Shown here: piece by piece, positions 33,784-44,900 of the stretch
How positions within the stretch are numbered: position 1 is the first letter of the stretch
Layout of the letters: each line of letters begins with the position of its first letter
Source of the DNA: Chlorella sorokiniana
Taxonomy: Eukaryota > Chlorophyta > Trebouxiophyceae > Chlorellales > Chlorellaceae
Direction: 5' to 3'
DNA length: 64,000 bases
Assembly: GCA_025917655.1 (NCBI GenBank)
Contig: CP084614.1
Location: forward strand, 372,001-436,000
Made by a program: the position numbers and the translations under genes
Notes under the pieces: model-generated
The model's database searches: none
Seen by the model: the letters and a program-made list of their open reading frames with translations, nothing else
What the model was told of the DNA's origin: nothing

Positions 33784-36700
33784 ATGGTTCTCACCCGCTC
33801 GGCCCATGGGCCCTCCTCTACCTACTCCCTCCTAGACTCGCTCCTATCGGGCCACTCCAGCCGCGCCAAGCTGCTGCTGGCGCAGGACCCGCAGCGGGCG
33901 CAGGTGGGGGCCCCTCAAACTTTGGCTCCCTCCACGCCGCCGCCCTCTCCGACTGCCACCGCCTCGTGGCTCCCCTGGTGGCCGCTGGCTTGGACGTCGA
34001 TCAGCAGATCGACACCCTGGACGGCCACGCGGCATTCGCGCTGCGTCAGTTCCTGCGAGAGCACTGCAAGCTGCCGTCCAGCAAGCTGTGCGCCGTGTTC
34101 AGGGGTGCGTGGGGGCGCCGCCGCTGCGTTGCGATGCACACATTGTGAAGGGGCCGCCGCTGCGTTGCGATGCACACATTGTGAAGGGGCCCCCTCTGAG
34201 CTGCACCCAGCTGCAGCAGGGGGCCTTCGCCTTGCTCGAAACCGTACTTCCACGGCTTTGCGGCTGCGGATGTCACTGGTCGCGCGTGACAGCCTGCCCG
34301 CAGGTGCCCCCAGGTCGCTCGTTCACCCCGCCTCCCCCTCCCCCTCCTGCTTGCTCCAGGTGTCACCCCGCTGCACATCGCCAGCTGGCTGGGCCACCAC
34401 TCCACGGTGCAGGCGCTGCTGCAGGCGGGCGCTGACACCGAGGCAGTCTGCCTGGAGGTGGGCGGCACTCGTCAGCCAGGGGCCCCGTCGGACTCTGCCG
34501 CCGCCCGCCGCCTGCCCAGCACCATTGCCTGCCGGCTTCGGCCGACAGCCAGAGCACGATACCCCCTCCCCATTTCCCCCATCACACTCGCACCCTTCAT
34601 CTCCCCCTCCTGCGTGCTCGCCTCCAGCCCCCCTTGCCTGCTGAGCGAACATCCGTGGGATCCTCACTAATCGGTTTTGCTCCCTCCGGTTTGCCCTGAG
34701 CCTCCAAATACGCCCGACCCCCTGCCGCTCTGCTCACCTCTCCGCATTCCCTCGCAGGGACGCACCGCGCTGGCGATCGCCTGCTACTTCGTGGACTGCC
34801 GCCCCAAGCGCTCGCTGGCCGTCATCGAGGCGCTGCTGGCCGCCGGCGCCAACCCGCTGTGCGCAGACTTCCACGGCATTGGCAGCCTGGTTCTGAGGTG
34901 CGGGCGGGTGCCGCTGTGTGCGGGTGTGGGGTGGGTGGGTGCGTGGGCGCATGCATGGGATGGTGGGTGCTGGATGGAATGCGTGCATGGGAAGTGGGTG
35001 CTGAATGGAATGCGTGCATGGTTGCGAGTGGGCTGCGCGTCACGATGCGGGCAGGTGGCGCTGGCTGCGGCATGGCCGGAACGCGAGCCGCTCTGCTCTG
35101 CCGGCCGCCTGCCTCATCACCTGCCTGCTTCTGCCTGCGCAGCCCGCACTGCCCCGAGCGCATCGCCACCCTGCTGCTCGACCGCCTGCTGCTGCTCTAC
35201 GGTGGGCCTTCAGCGGCGGCAGCCGCGCCCACGCACCCACCGGCAGCCTCGGGCGAGGCTGCTGGCGGCAGCGGCTGGGACGCCGGGCAGCCTGCTGCTG
35301 CGGCGCAGGGGCAGGAGCAGCTGCAGGCAGAGGGGCAGGAGCAGCCGCATGCTGAGGGACAGGTCCCGGGTGACGAGATGGATGCGCAGCCCGGCGGCGG
35401 CGAGGGGCAGGCGGGCGGCGAGGCGCAGCAAGCGGCGGTGCCCACACCGCTCCTGCTGCCCCTGCCCCCGGAGAAGCTGGTGGATGTGGTGCAGGTGTGG
35501 AAAGAAAGTGGCCAGAAACCCTTGTACGTCGCGTGTGTGGAGTATGCTGCCGATGCATGGGTATTGTTTTCGGAGGGGTTGTCCCCGGGCGCTGAGCACC
35601 GCCGCCGCCCCCCCGCACCCTCCACCCTGGCAGGCCGCTCTCACCGCCAAGCACTGGCCCGCCCTGGAGTTCTTCCTGTCGGCGGCAGACCCCGGGACAC
35701 GTACCCCTTCTCGGGAGTCAACCGCCTGCTCAGCCTGGCCATCATGGGGGGACGAGCAGCTCGTGCTGCGCCTGCTGCGGTCGGGGCTGCGACCGGACGC
35801 CGCGGGCGCAAACAGCCAGGCGAGTTTCCGGGGGCGCGTCGTGGCGCATCCTTAGTGGCGTGTGTTCCTTCGCTTGTGCCTTGCCCGCACCGTCCGTTTT
35901 CCACCCTCTCCTCCAAGAAACAAGCACAGACACACTCACACCTGCCCTTCTGTTCACACTCGTTCCCCTGGCCCTGCCTCCCCCGGTGTACACACACACC
36001 TGCCCCTCTTTCCTCACCAGCGCGCCCCTGCCACCCTCCCTCCCCCTTTTCCTCCTCCAACAGGGCCACCCTCATGTCGCCCTGGCGGCGGTGCATGGCC
36101 ACGAACGAGTGCTGGACCTGCTGTGCGCGCACGGCGGCGCCGTCACGCTGCGCGCGCTGCACCACGCCGCCGACGCGCGAAGCCTGCATGTGAGGCCAAA
36201 CCGCCTGCTTCTTTGCCGGCGCTGCCTGCGCTGGCGTGCCCCGGCTGCGTGCCGCGCTGCTTGCGTGCGTGCACAGCAGCGTGGCTGTACAGCTGCGGCT
36301 CGGCGTCGCCCCCGGGTGCTGGAGTGTGTATCGATGCGAGGGTCAAGCCTGGCTGGCTTGTCCTGCCCCCCTTCTCGTCACCCTTCACCCTCCCCAACCG
36401 ATGCGCAAGCATGCAACGGTGACCCCTCATCCATCCCCCCCGCGCTCAGGGCCTGCGCCTGCTGCTTGCACGCGGCCGCCCGCCGGTGCTGGCGCCCGGC
36501 GCCGAGCCGCCGCACATCGGCGGCTCTCACAGTCGCGCTGGGAGCTCTGCGTTGTGCTGCGCCTGCTGCGGGACACGGCATTCCGGGTGAGAACCGGCCG
36601 GGCTGGCTGCCGCCGCAGTTTCTTACTGCGCGTGCATGTGTGTGTGTGTGTGTCTGTGTCTGTTGGGGGTATTCTTTCTTTTCGCTGCCTTTGCGGCCTG

Positions 36701-38379
36701 TACAGTTTACTACACACCACATAAACATACTCTCAACGCCCCCTTCCCACCCCCTATAGCTGCGCTACTGCTATCGCGCCGACCTGCCCCGCCACGCCGC
36801 CGACAGCCTGGCCATGGTGGAGGCGCTGGCGGCGGCGGGCTACCGCCCAACGGTCTACCCGCAGGTGGGGCGTGGGAGCAGGGGGTGTGGTGTGGGGGAG
36901 GATGTTGCCCAAGGAAACAAGGACGTGGGAGCAAGGGAGGGGGTTTTATAAGGGGAGGAGCAGCTCTCTGGTGCATGAAGCAGCCTGGGCCAGAGGCGGG
37001 GTGCTTTCATCTGTCCCGTGGAGGGTCGACGTCAGCAAGGCCAGCGCGGCGCAATCAACAGGGGGCCGTAAGCTTCTGGGGCCCAGCGCTGGTGGCGGCG
37101 GGCAGCCCGGCTGCAACCATGGAGGGTCCGGGCGCCCATGCTGCGTGTACGTGTGGCGCCTCCCTCACGCGTGCCAACCTGCCAGCCCCCTCTCCCCTCT
37201 GCCCTGCAGGCCATCGTGCATGATGGCTGGGTCGGTGAGTGGCTGCAGGGGTCAAGCGGGCGCATTCGCGGTTGCATTGCGATGTAGCGGCGGGGTGTGC
37301 CGGCAAGAGAGGGTTCAGGGGTCAGACAACGCCAACAATTTGCTCAGCACCCTGCGGCCCTGCATCCCGCGCCGCCAGCCTCGGCCCGCCTCGCTGAACA
37401 GGAGGAAGAACAGCGTTTCTGCCCCTGCTGCGCCCCAACCAGTGTGGCAACCCCACCGCCGCTGCGTGCACTGCCGCCCCGCGCCCCCTGCCCCCAAACA
37501 CACACCACCACCTCGACCCCACACCCGCACCCGCACGCCCACCCGCACCCACACACCATGGCCACTGCTTGCCTGCAGACATGAACGGCCGGCTGATGCG
37601 CAACTACGATCCCACGCTGGACAAGCCCGCCGCCTTTGACCTCCAGGGCGTGAACAGGTGCGCCTCCCTGGCCCTGCTTTGCCTGCTTTGCTTCTCATTG
37701 GGCAGGAGAGATGCCTGGGCTGCTGGCCGGGAGCGGCGTGGCGCCTCAGCCTGCTGCCCCGGTCCGGTCAGCCACAATCCAGGCCAACAGCCTGGTGCAC
37801 CCTCGCCCTGTCCCTAAACACCCGAGGCGTAGCGAGTTGAAACAGGCGGTGTAAGCCCCCTGCCTCCCTTGCAGGTATACCTGGCTGGCGGCGCGCTGCG
37901 ACCCCTGGACCCCGTTGCGGCACCACAGCTGGCCGCCCAGCTTCCGCGCCGCCGTGAGCGAGCTGCTGCTGTGCTTCCACAAAGGGGTGGCGGGCAACGG
38001 GGCCCCCACCCAGCGCTGCTGACGTCCGGGGGCCAGTCACGCGCGCCAAGCGCGCGCGGTTGGATGCTGCCGCTCAGCCCTCGAGGCGGCCGGCGCCTTC
38101 GCCGCAGCCGCTGTACTCTGTCGCATGTGTGGCCCCTAGCCTGGCGGCAGCCTGGGCTGCCATCGCAGCCAGCGCCCCCAACGCCCCCAAGCCGCGCAAG
38201 CCTCCGGTGGCCAGGAAACGCGGGCTGGCCGCGGTGCAGGGCGACAGCGAGCGGCGCTCTTCGGCAGGAGCAGCAGCGAGTGCCGCCCTCCCCGCCGCCC
38301 GCACCTGGCATCGCTGCCCAAAGAGCTGCTGATGCACATCATTCCAATGGCGGCCTACCCCATATCAGCCTGGGTGTGA
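33784..38379 (+). CDS. Ankyrin-repeat protein with C-terminal short box
   Basis: Seen: the first exon (from 33784) reads TYSLLDSLLSGHSSRAKLLL and then FGSLHAAALSDCHRLVAPLV. Further ankyrin units are VTPLHIASWLGHHSTVQALL, RTALAIACYFVD, LAAVHGHERVLDLLCAHG and LRLLLARGRPP. Between them lies a Gln/Gly/Pro-rich linker (35210-35490). The C-terminal part has FRAAVSELLLCFHKG, then LASLPKELLMHIIPMAAYP and a stop at 38379. Known: ankyrin repeats are protein-binding scaffolds, and the final LPxELLxxI..AAYPxSAW box is common in algal ankyrin proteins and resembles a short F-box/SOCS-like motif; that function is inference. Odd: a one-base break at 33906-33910 (GGGGG, one G short) separates the first two repeats. 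Exons from 36700 to 37900 are only partly resolved. Confidence 0.72.
34117..34188 (+). repeat. 36-bp perfect tandem duplication in an ankyrin-gene intron
   Basis: Two adjacent identical 36-base units (34117-34152 and 34153-34188) just after a splice donor of the ankyrin gene. Confidence 0.85.
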
Positions 38380-38538
38380 GCAGCGTTTCAGCGCCTTGCT
38401 GCCAGCCTGCATGCACGAAACGCGCACTGCTGCTCCACCCGAGCTTCTGCTGTGCCCCCCCTCTCTGCCCCTGCTATGCCAAACTCTGCGGTTGCCCCCG
38501 CGCCTGCTGCACTTCCTGCCAGTTTTGTGTCCGCCTGT

Positions 38539-38543
38539 TGTAA
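38539..38543 (+). terminator. TGTAA polyadenylation signal, ankyrin gene
   Basis: TGTAA on the plus strand 160 bases after the ankyrin stop codon, supporting the stop at 38379. Confidence 0.6.
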
Positions 38544-38783
38544 CCTTGCCAACTGTTCCTGCCGCCCTGCGCTCCCCATTGCGCTTGCTGCACCCTGCCT
38601 GCTGCGTCCTTTCTCGAGACGATTGTGCTGCCCCAGCCCTGAGCCTTTTCATGCTTTCGCCTTGCGCCCATGCATGCGCATCTGCCAGCCCGATTTAGAT
38701 CTGAAGCTTGGCCGCGCCCGCTTTCCTGCTGGGTTGCTGCTTTGTAGACTTCCTTGTGAGCCCTGTGCTCGCCTTATGGTTGC

Positions 38784-38788
38784 TTACA
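38784..38788 (-). terminator. TGTAA polyadenylation signal, coiled-coil gene (minus strand)
   Basis: TTACA on the plus strand reads TGTAA on the minus strand, about 165 bases after the coiled-coil gene stop at 38954. Confidence 0.55.
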
Positions 38789-38953
38789 AGGACGAGGGGG
38801 ATCAAGGGCAGCAGGGATAAACGTGGTCAGTTGCGGTCAATTAGTGCGTGTCCGTCAGTCGAAGGTGGCGCCGTCGTTGCAAGCCAGGGTGTACCAAAAT
38901 TGATGGCAGGCGATAGCGCCCTACCAAATCCGCGTGTCAGGGCCGCCAAAGCC

Positions 38954-41862
38954 TCACCCTGCCCAGCCCCTGCCCGGCTGCAGCGGCGAGCGCTCGCCAC
39001 AGCCGCGCCGCTGCAGCGCTGCCAGCTCGGCGTCGCGATCCGCCAGCTGGCGCCTCAGCGCCTCCGCCTCCTTGGCACAACCGTGCAGCTGCTCTCTCAG
39101 CCGCGCCAGCGAACGCGCTGCTGCTGCTGCTGCTGCGCCTGCGGGCGCAAGGGGCAAGCAAGGGAGGCGCCGGAAGCGTTGCAAACTGTGGGATTGCTCA
39201 ATTGGCAACAGCCAGAACCAACTGGGCTACAGGCTCCTGGCAGAACAACAGACAAGCCGCAGTGGCAGAAGCGATACCCTGGAGGAGTAGGATGCAGGCA
39301 GCGTCGTGTCTCAAGCAAGAGGCGGCGCTGGGCGCACCTCTCCTTCTGCCGCCGCCACCGCCCGGCCAGACAGGGAAGCCTCTGCGTGGGCCAGGCGGGC
39401 CACCAGGGCCGAGACCTCGCAGTCGCGGCGGTGCACCTGCAGCAGGATCTCGTCCACCAGCCGCTCCAGGGCCATGCCTGCGGGACCGCCGCCGGCCCGG
39501 CCCGGCGTATCGCCGTCCTCCGCCAGGCCCGCTGCCAGCGACGCCAGCAGGCGGTCGTCGGCGGCGGCGCCGTCGCCGCCCCCGCCCCGCTGCAGCTGCT
39601 GCAGAGTGGAGCTGAGCACGGCGACGCCGCGCTGGTACCGCTCCAGGGCCTCCTGTACCGCCTCCTCCCGCCGCGACAGGCTGCGACCCTCCGCCGCGGC
39701 GCGCGCGCGCTGCCTGCCTCCGCGGCGGCGGCGGCGGCGCGGCACCTCGGCCTGCTGCTGTGCAATCGCGGCCTCCTGCTGCGCCAGCGCCAGCGCCTGC
39801 TGCGTGGCTGCCAGCTGGCGAGCCAGCTCCCGCTGCGCCTCGGCGGCCTGGGTCGCTCGGTCCTGCTGCCGCCGCTGCGCGTCCAGCGCCGCCTGCAAGC
39901 CCTCCATCGCTGCGCTCTGCTGCCCCACCGCCTCCAGCGCCTCCCCAGCTGCCCCTCAACCTCAGCCAGCCGCTCCTGCAAGGCCGCCACCTCCGCCCCA
40001 CGCGCCGCCGCCGTGCCGGAGGCCTCCGCCGCCGCCTGATCCGCCGCCGCCAGCGCCGCCCGCAAGTCCTGGGCCTCGCGCAGCAGCCGCTGCTCGGCGG
40101 AGCGAGCGGCCTCCAGGCGAGCCGCCAGATCCGAGGCGGTGCCGTCGGCGGCAGCGGCAGCAGCAGCCCGCGCTTCGGTCAGCTGCTGCTGCAGCTCGGG
40201 CGGCGCGGCGGCGCGCTGCCGTGGCCTCGTCTCGCGCCGCCGCCAGGTCTGCGTGCAGCGCCGCCGCCTGCTGCCCCGCCGCCTCCGCCTCGCCTTGTGC
40301 CAGCTGCTCCATCTGCAGAGCGTGCTGCAGCTCACGCACTTGAGCCTCCGCGATGCGCAGCCGCTGCTGCAGCCCCTGCGCCGCCGCCTCCGCATCCGCC
40401 TCCGCCGCCCGCGCTCGCTCCGCGGCGCCGCTTTCCGCCGCCGCCGCCTCCCGAGCCTCCGCCAGCGCAGCCTCCAGCTCCTCGGCGCGCTCCGCGGCAG
40501 CCGCAGCCGCCGCCGCAGCCGCGGCCCCACGCTGCTCGGCGGCTTCCAGCTGGCCCTGAAGCTGGTCCTGCACTGCGGCCGCCTGCTCCTGCGCCGCCGC
40601 CAGCTCCGCGCAGCGGCGGAGAGGGACTCCAGCTCCGCCTGCGCCTGGCTCAGGCCATCCCGAGCCTGCAAGCCAGGAATGTGCCGAAGAGCGGCGACGT
40701 TGGAGGGGCGGCAGATGTAGACACATCCAAACAACCCAACCATGCCTGGGAGGAGCCTGTGCTGCATGAACTGCTGGCCCCAAAGGGGGTGTTGGCGCGA
40801 GTCAGACGCAACGTCACACCCCCACAGCGCAACGGCAGCAGGAGGTTTCGGGCCTGAGAGCAGCACGGCAGCAGCTGCGTCCCGGCAGCCACTCTCCCAC
40901 CCCCCCGCCCCACCTCGTCCCGTTCGCGACAGCACTGCTGCAGCTGCGCATCCCGCGTGGCGCAGGCCTGCCGCCACAGCGCCACGATGCGGTCCAGACT
41001 GCCCAGGGCGTCGGTGGTCCCGGCGCCGCCGCCGCCATCCTCCTGCTCATTCCCAAAGCGGGCGGCGGGCGGCGGCGGCGGCGCCAGGAGCGAGTCGGCG
41101 GCGTCGCCCCCGCCTCCGCCGCCGCCCACGGCGCGCAGCTGGGACTGGAGGGCGTCGACGAGCGCGCTGCGGCTGGCCAGCTGCAGGGTGAGGGTGGCGC
41201 TGTGCTGCTGCGTGGCAGCAGCTTCGCGCCGGCTTCCTCCAGCTCGCCGCCCAGCCGCGCCGCCAGCTGCTCCAGCTGGCAGGCCTGCAGCCGCAGCACG
41301 CCTGCAGCGTCGCCAGCCGTGGCCGGCAGGCCCCCGCTGCCGCTGCCGGGTCGGCCGCCGCCCTCAGCGGGCAGCAGGGCAGCCAGCTGGTGCGCCACGC
41401 GCCCAGCTGCGCGGCGACCGCCTGCTGCGCCTGCTGGGCTGCCGCCCGCGTCGCCCAGCTGGCGCTCCAGATTGGAGGAAAGCGCACGCAGGCTCTCCAC
41501 CTGGCTCGTCGCCGCCGCCAGCTGCTGCTCCAGCACCGCAGCTTCCTTCTGGCCTCCGCCGCCCCCGCCGGAAGCCGCGGAGCCCGGCCGGCTGCAGCCG
41601 GGGCTGAGCCCCGCGCCGCCGCAGCCCCCGGCCGCCTGCAGCGCCGCTCGCAGCTGCCTGATGCGCTCGTTCTTCACCGCCAGCTGGCGCTGCAGCGCTT
41701 CCACCGCCGCCACCAGGCGGCGCACGTCTCCCACGTCCGCCGCCGCCGCGGCTCCGCCGCGGCAGCTGGATGCAGAGGCGGGGCGGGAGGCGGCAGAGCC
41801 ACCGCCCGCCTGCCAGCTGGCAGGCCTGCTGGCGGCGGCGCCCTGGGCTGCCTCGACTGCCA

Positions 41863-41900
<38 letters not shown>

Positions 41901-44900
41901 GGGCGGCGTTTCCCTGGTGAGAAGCCGCCGTGCGGGCAGCCCCCGCCTCGTCCGGAGCCCCGGGGTCCACTCTGTGTCTGGCGTAGTGCCTCGTGTACTG
42001 GGCTCGCCGCCCATGCGCGCAGCAGCAGGGGTGGCGCCGTGCCGCGCCGCCGAGGGCGTGGCGGGGGTGGCAGGGAGCGGGCCTGGGTGAGCGGAGAGGG
42101 CCAGGCCTCGCTGGCGGCGCCAGCGGTCCCGCCGGGGCCGTCGGCCTTGCCGGGGTGGGCCCGCGCTTGCCGCCGCCGCGGTCGGCGCCCGTATTGGGAT
42201 CCAGGGCCCCGAGCACGCCGTCCAGGGCCCAACCCAGCTCAGCTGGCTCGCCCGGGTATGCCTGCAGGCAGGCCGGGAGACGAACGGTCGGGGCGGCGAG
42301 AAGCAGGGAGACGAACAGGCGGGGAGGTGAGGCCAGGGCAAAAGGGGTGCGCGGCCCGCGCCAGCAGCCGCCAAACACACGCAGGCTGGTAAGCAGCCTT
42401 GCAAGCATGCCAGCAGCAGGCGCGCAGGCATGGCTGCAGCAGCCTTGCAAGCATGCCAACAGCAGGCGCGCAAGCATGGCTGCAGCAGCCTTTCACGCAT
42501 GCCTGCAGCTCCCAGGGAAGCAGGCGGTGCCAGCAGCAGGCGCGCAAGCAGGCACGCAAGCAGACAGGCTGTGCAAGCCCACCTCTGGGTCGAAACGCAG
42601 GCTGCCGATGCGAGCCGGGTAGACGGCCAACTGCCGGTACAAGGGGGGCCCGCCGGTCTGAAGGCGGGGCGCCCTCCTCCAGCTCCGCCTGCCGCCGCTC
42701 CTCCTCCGCGCGCCGGTTCTCCAGCACGGATCGGGCGATGTGCAGCTCCGTCAGCACGGAATCCAGGGTGGCCTGGAGGTCCCGCACCTGCTCCGCAGCA
42801 CCCTCCGCCTCCGCCCGCGCCTCTGCGGGCAGCACGGCGCAGCACAGCACAGCACGGCATGTCGCTGGGACAGGGAAGAAAGCATTCGATCGGCGGCAGA
42901 GGAAGAAAGGCTGGATGGCAGAGACAGAGCTTGCTGAGGTGACGGTCGAGCGGTGGCACAGCGGCGGCGACAGGCGACACCCGGCATGGATGGCGGGCGG
43001 GCAGTGCAACCCACCGTGCAGCTGCCGCCGCAGCGCCGCCTCCTCGTCGCCCAGACGTCGGTTGTCTCGCTGCAGGTTGGTGCAATCCTGCATGTTTGTC
43101 GTTGCGGGGTGAGCTTGAGCTGCGTTTGCATGTTTGAGAAGCTGCATCCGGCATTGCTGGCCACGCGGCACACAGCAGCCAGCCTGGCTGCAGCGGCGAT
43201 GGCAGAGCGTTCACTGCGGCGCCGAGATAGGTTTCGTACAGCATACGCAGCTCTCACCTGCAGCAGACGAGCCGCCGTGGCCTGGGAGTCGCGCAGCGCC
43301 GCTTCTGCCACCTCCAGCTGAGTCAGCGCGCCGCTGAGCTGGCGCGCGTCAGCCTCCCGCTTGCTCACCGCCCCCGCAGCCGCTCCGCCTCGCCAGCCGC
43401 CGCACGCGCGCGATGCTGCGCCGCCTCCAGCCGGGAGCGCAGCTCCAGGGCTTCCCCTTCCGCCCGCGCCGCCGCATCGGCCGCCCGACGCCGCTCCACC
43501 TCCGCCGCCGCCTTGCGCTCGTCCACCTTACGCAGCAGGGCCTCGGCGCGGGCGGCACGCCCCTCTGCAAGGGTTGGCAGACAGGCAAGCCTCTAAAACA
43601 GCGCACCACCGTCACGTGCTCACGCATGACCAAGCAAGAAGCCGTGCATGAGTCTTCGCATTCTGCATCGCCGTGCTGGCAGAGGCCAGGGAGCACCCAA
43701 ACAAATACACGAGCCAGCCAGACTGGATGCCACCACGGCACTTAGCACCGGCCCCCACCAACCCTCCCACCCACCCGCATCGGCGACGGTGCGCTGCGCC
43801 GCCTCTGCCAGCTCCCCGTGCCTGGCGCAGCTGCTGCACGCCCCGCTGCACGTGCCCCTCCAGCTGCGCCACGCGCTCCTGAAGGGCTTCCGCCTGGCTC
43901 CGCAGGCGGCCGTTCTCCCGCTTGAGGGCCGCTGCCGCGCTGCTGGCCGCCGCCGCCTTCTTGGTGGGCGAGACGGAGATGCCGCCGCGGCGCGCCTGCT
44001 GCGCCAGCTGCCGCTGCAGCTCCGCCACGCGCCCCTCCAGCTCCCTCACGCCGGCCTGGCCGGCCTCCAGCTTCCGCCCAGCTGCCTCCCGCCGGACTTT
44101 GCAACGCCCAACTCCCTCCGCGCGGCATCCAGCTGCCGCTGCAGCTCCTCTGCGGCAGCCTCCGCCGCCTGCCTCGCCGCTGCAGCCTGCTCGGCCTGCT
44201 TCGCGGCGCGCGCCAGCCGCTCTTCATACTCGTCCCGCTGCCGCCGCAGGGCGGCGTCCGCCCCAGCTGCGCCACCTCTGCCTGCTGCACCAGGCTGGAC
44301 AGGTCGTCCCGCACGGCGGTCCACTCGTGCGAGGCGGAGGCGCGCAGCGCGTCCGCCGGCACGCTGCGCGCGCTGCGCGCGCTCCGCCAGCTCGGCGTTG
44401 TCCTGCTGCGCCGCAGCCAGCGCCGACCGCGCGTGCTCCAGCTCCAGCAGCGCCTCCTGGTGCTCCAGGGCGGTGTGGCTCTGCAGGGAGGCCAGCACCG
44501 CGCGCGAGGATGCCGCCTGCCCAGCCGCCGTGGCGGGGGAGAGGATGAGGGAGGCAGGCAATGACGAAACAGAGGCGGGAGGGCAATGTAGGGGAGTGGC
44601 AAGGAAGGACATCCACCGTGCCACGTTTCGCGCCATGCAGTTGGGGATGGAGGCACCCTTACGTGCCAATACCACCGTACTGCACGCCCCTCCCCCACCC
44701 CACACACACACACAAAGTAGAGGCAGAGCGGGGGACGGGCCCGAGCGTGCAGCGTCAGGCACCTGTCGGCGCAGCTCTTCCGCCTCGTCGGCGGCGTGCA
44801 GCATGCGCGCCTCCAGCAGCTCCTTCTCCGCCGCCAGACCCTCCACCAGCCCCACCACCGTCTGCGTCAGCTGCTGCAGCAGCGCCAGCAGCGAGCCGCC

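Larger units (their letters stand above)
38380..38953. other. Intergenic between convergent genes
   Basis: Contains the 3' flanks of two convergent genes and a polyadenylation motif for each strand. No coding block recognised. Confidence 0.6.

Noticed and set aside
33721-33790. tRNA-like T-loop (GGTTCAAGCC) upstream of the ankyrin gene
   Set aside because: The flanking bases do not form a five-pair T stem, and no D arm, anticodon arm or acceptor stem could be placed.
39097-40977. Long alternative open frames on both strands over the coiled-coil gene
   Set aside because: GC-rich sequence keeps all six frames open. Only one minus-strand frame per exon gives heptad-like sequence bounded by plausible splice sites.
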